The position numbers were made by a program, and so were the translations under genes. Below, piece by piece: positions 63,237 to 64,000 of a stretch of DNA of 64,000 nt; positions within the stretch are counted from its first letter, which is position 1, and each line of letters opens with the position of its first letter. Origin of the DNA: Monarcha castaneiventris obscurior (lineage: Eukaryota > Chordata > Aves > Passeriformes > Monarchidae); contig JAMPIT010000230.1 of the NCBI GenBank assembly GCA_026261815.1, positions 2,303,501 through 2,367,500 on the forward strand. The letters are read 5' to 3'. The notes under the pieces were generated by a model. It was not told the DNA's origin. It was given only the letters and a program-made list of their open reading frames with translations, and made no database searches.

Positions 63237-64000
63237 GTGGGTGCTTTGTTTACCTGCTGGAATGGCTTCAGACAGGCAGTTCAGAGCTTTATGCCCACTA
63301 GAAAAGTCTGTATTGGTTTTAACATTACTGGCACCAAATTTATTTTAAAATCAATGTAAGTATTAAGGAACTAGAGTCAAGTGACTGAGCTTTAATGCCT
63401 TCTGCAAGTGACGTTGGATGGGCGCAATCCTGCTGTGAATGCTCAGGGTTTTCTTGGAGAACATGCTCGGGTTAGTGGTTAAAAGCTAAATAAGAGTTAA
63501 ATATTTGTATGCAACCACCCAAGGACTGGGATATGGAGCAGATGCAGCCAGGGAGCTCCGTGCTACTGCAGGGGATGTGAGGATTTGTCACATTGTCTGT
63601 TCGTCTTCCTTTGAAGTGCTGACTCCTCACCAAACCTTTTGGCTTGACACACTTCCATTTTTGGCAACATGGTACTAAAAAACTGGAGCCTTTATGTTTT
63701 GATTCAGAGAGTTGAATGTAACTTTTCAATTTGGTGGGTTTTTAAAAAAAATGATGTAAAAATGCTTGTAGAGAACTCTCTGGATCCCTTATGTCTATGC
63801 AGTGCCTTTGCTAGATGGGAACAATACTCTCTGCCTTGTTCTGTACCTTTCATATTGGTCCATTTTAACTCTTTTTCCATCAGCCTTTATTAACTGGGAC
63901 TTTTTTAAATGGATGCAACTTCTTTTGCCATTTGAAGGTCATGTGATTTTTAGTTTTTAATGTCTCAGAGCCTAATTTTGAACCATCTCCTCTGATACCT
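63237..64000 (+). other. SCN11A: SCN11A intron 8 (5' part)
   Basis: Non-coding to the window end. The next exon, which should encode domain I S6, is not present in these 764 bases. Confidence 0.8.

Overview
The window is vertebrate nuclear DNA, almost certainly from a bird and possibly a songbird. Coding exons are short and split by introns with GT-AG borders. The interspersed repeats are mainly truncated CR1 LINE tails of avian type, plus one avian-type retroviral solo LTR. No Alu, B1 or mammalian L1 elements are evident. The gene order GORASP1 - WDR48 - SCN11A matches human 3p22.2, so this is a conserved amniote neighbourhood.

Layout. (1) Bases 1-8,930 (+): GORASP1 (Golgi stacking protein GRASP65). 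Eight coding exons are visible (1296-7326). The first exon, with the N-terminal myristoylation signal, lies upstream of the window. A solo LTR sits in the last intron. (2) About 8,930-12,940: intergenic DNA between two convergent genes, with CR1 pieces and simple repeats. (3) About 12,940-40,490 (-): WDR48 (UAF1, the activator of the deubiquitinases USP1, USP12 and USP46), complete. I could join 19 coding exons (40439 down to 14253) with consistent phase into 677 codons plus stop, the same length as the human protein. Its CpG-island promoter at about 40,040-40,700 carries a minus-strand TATA box, a triple SP/KLF-type repeat, an ETS site and a YY1 site. Its long first intron holds an 18-unit minisatellite. 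(4) About 40,700-54,900: intergenic DNA with CR1 fragments, one of which carries a broken reverse-transcriptase reading frame. (5) 54,942 to the window end (+): the 5' third of domain I of a voltage-gated sodium channel alpha gene, SCN11A by position and sequence. Eight coding exons (373 codons) run from the start codon to the domain I pore loop. The rest of the gene lies beyond the window.

The most interesting signals are in the sodium channel gene. Its second intron is a textbook U12-type AT-AC intron, with both the 5' splice site and the branch point intact. The tetrodotoxin-determining position of the domain I pore is Tyr, whereas mammalian Nav1.8/Nav1.9 have Ser and Nav1.5 has Cys. The three genes do not form a functional pathway: one is a Golgi structural protein, one a nuclear/cytoplasmic deubiquitinase cofactor and one a membrane channel. 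Their proximity is ancestral synteny. No CRISPR array, operon, tRNA or rRNA gene, or clearly new protein system was found.
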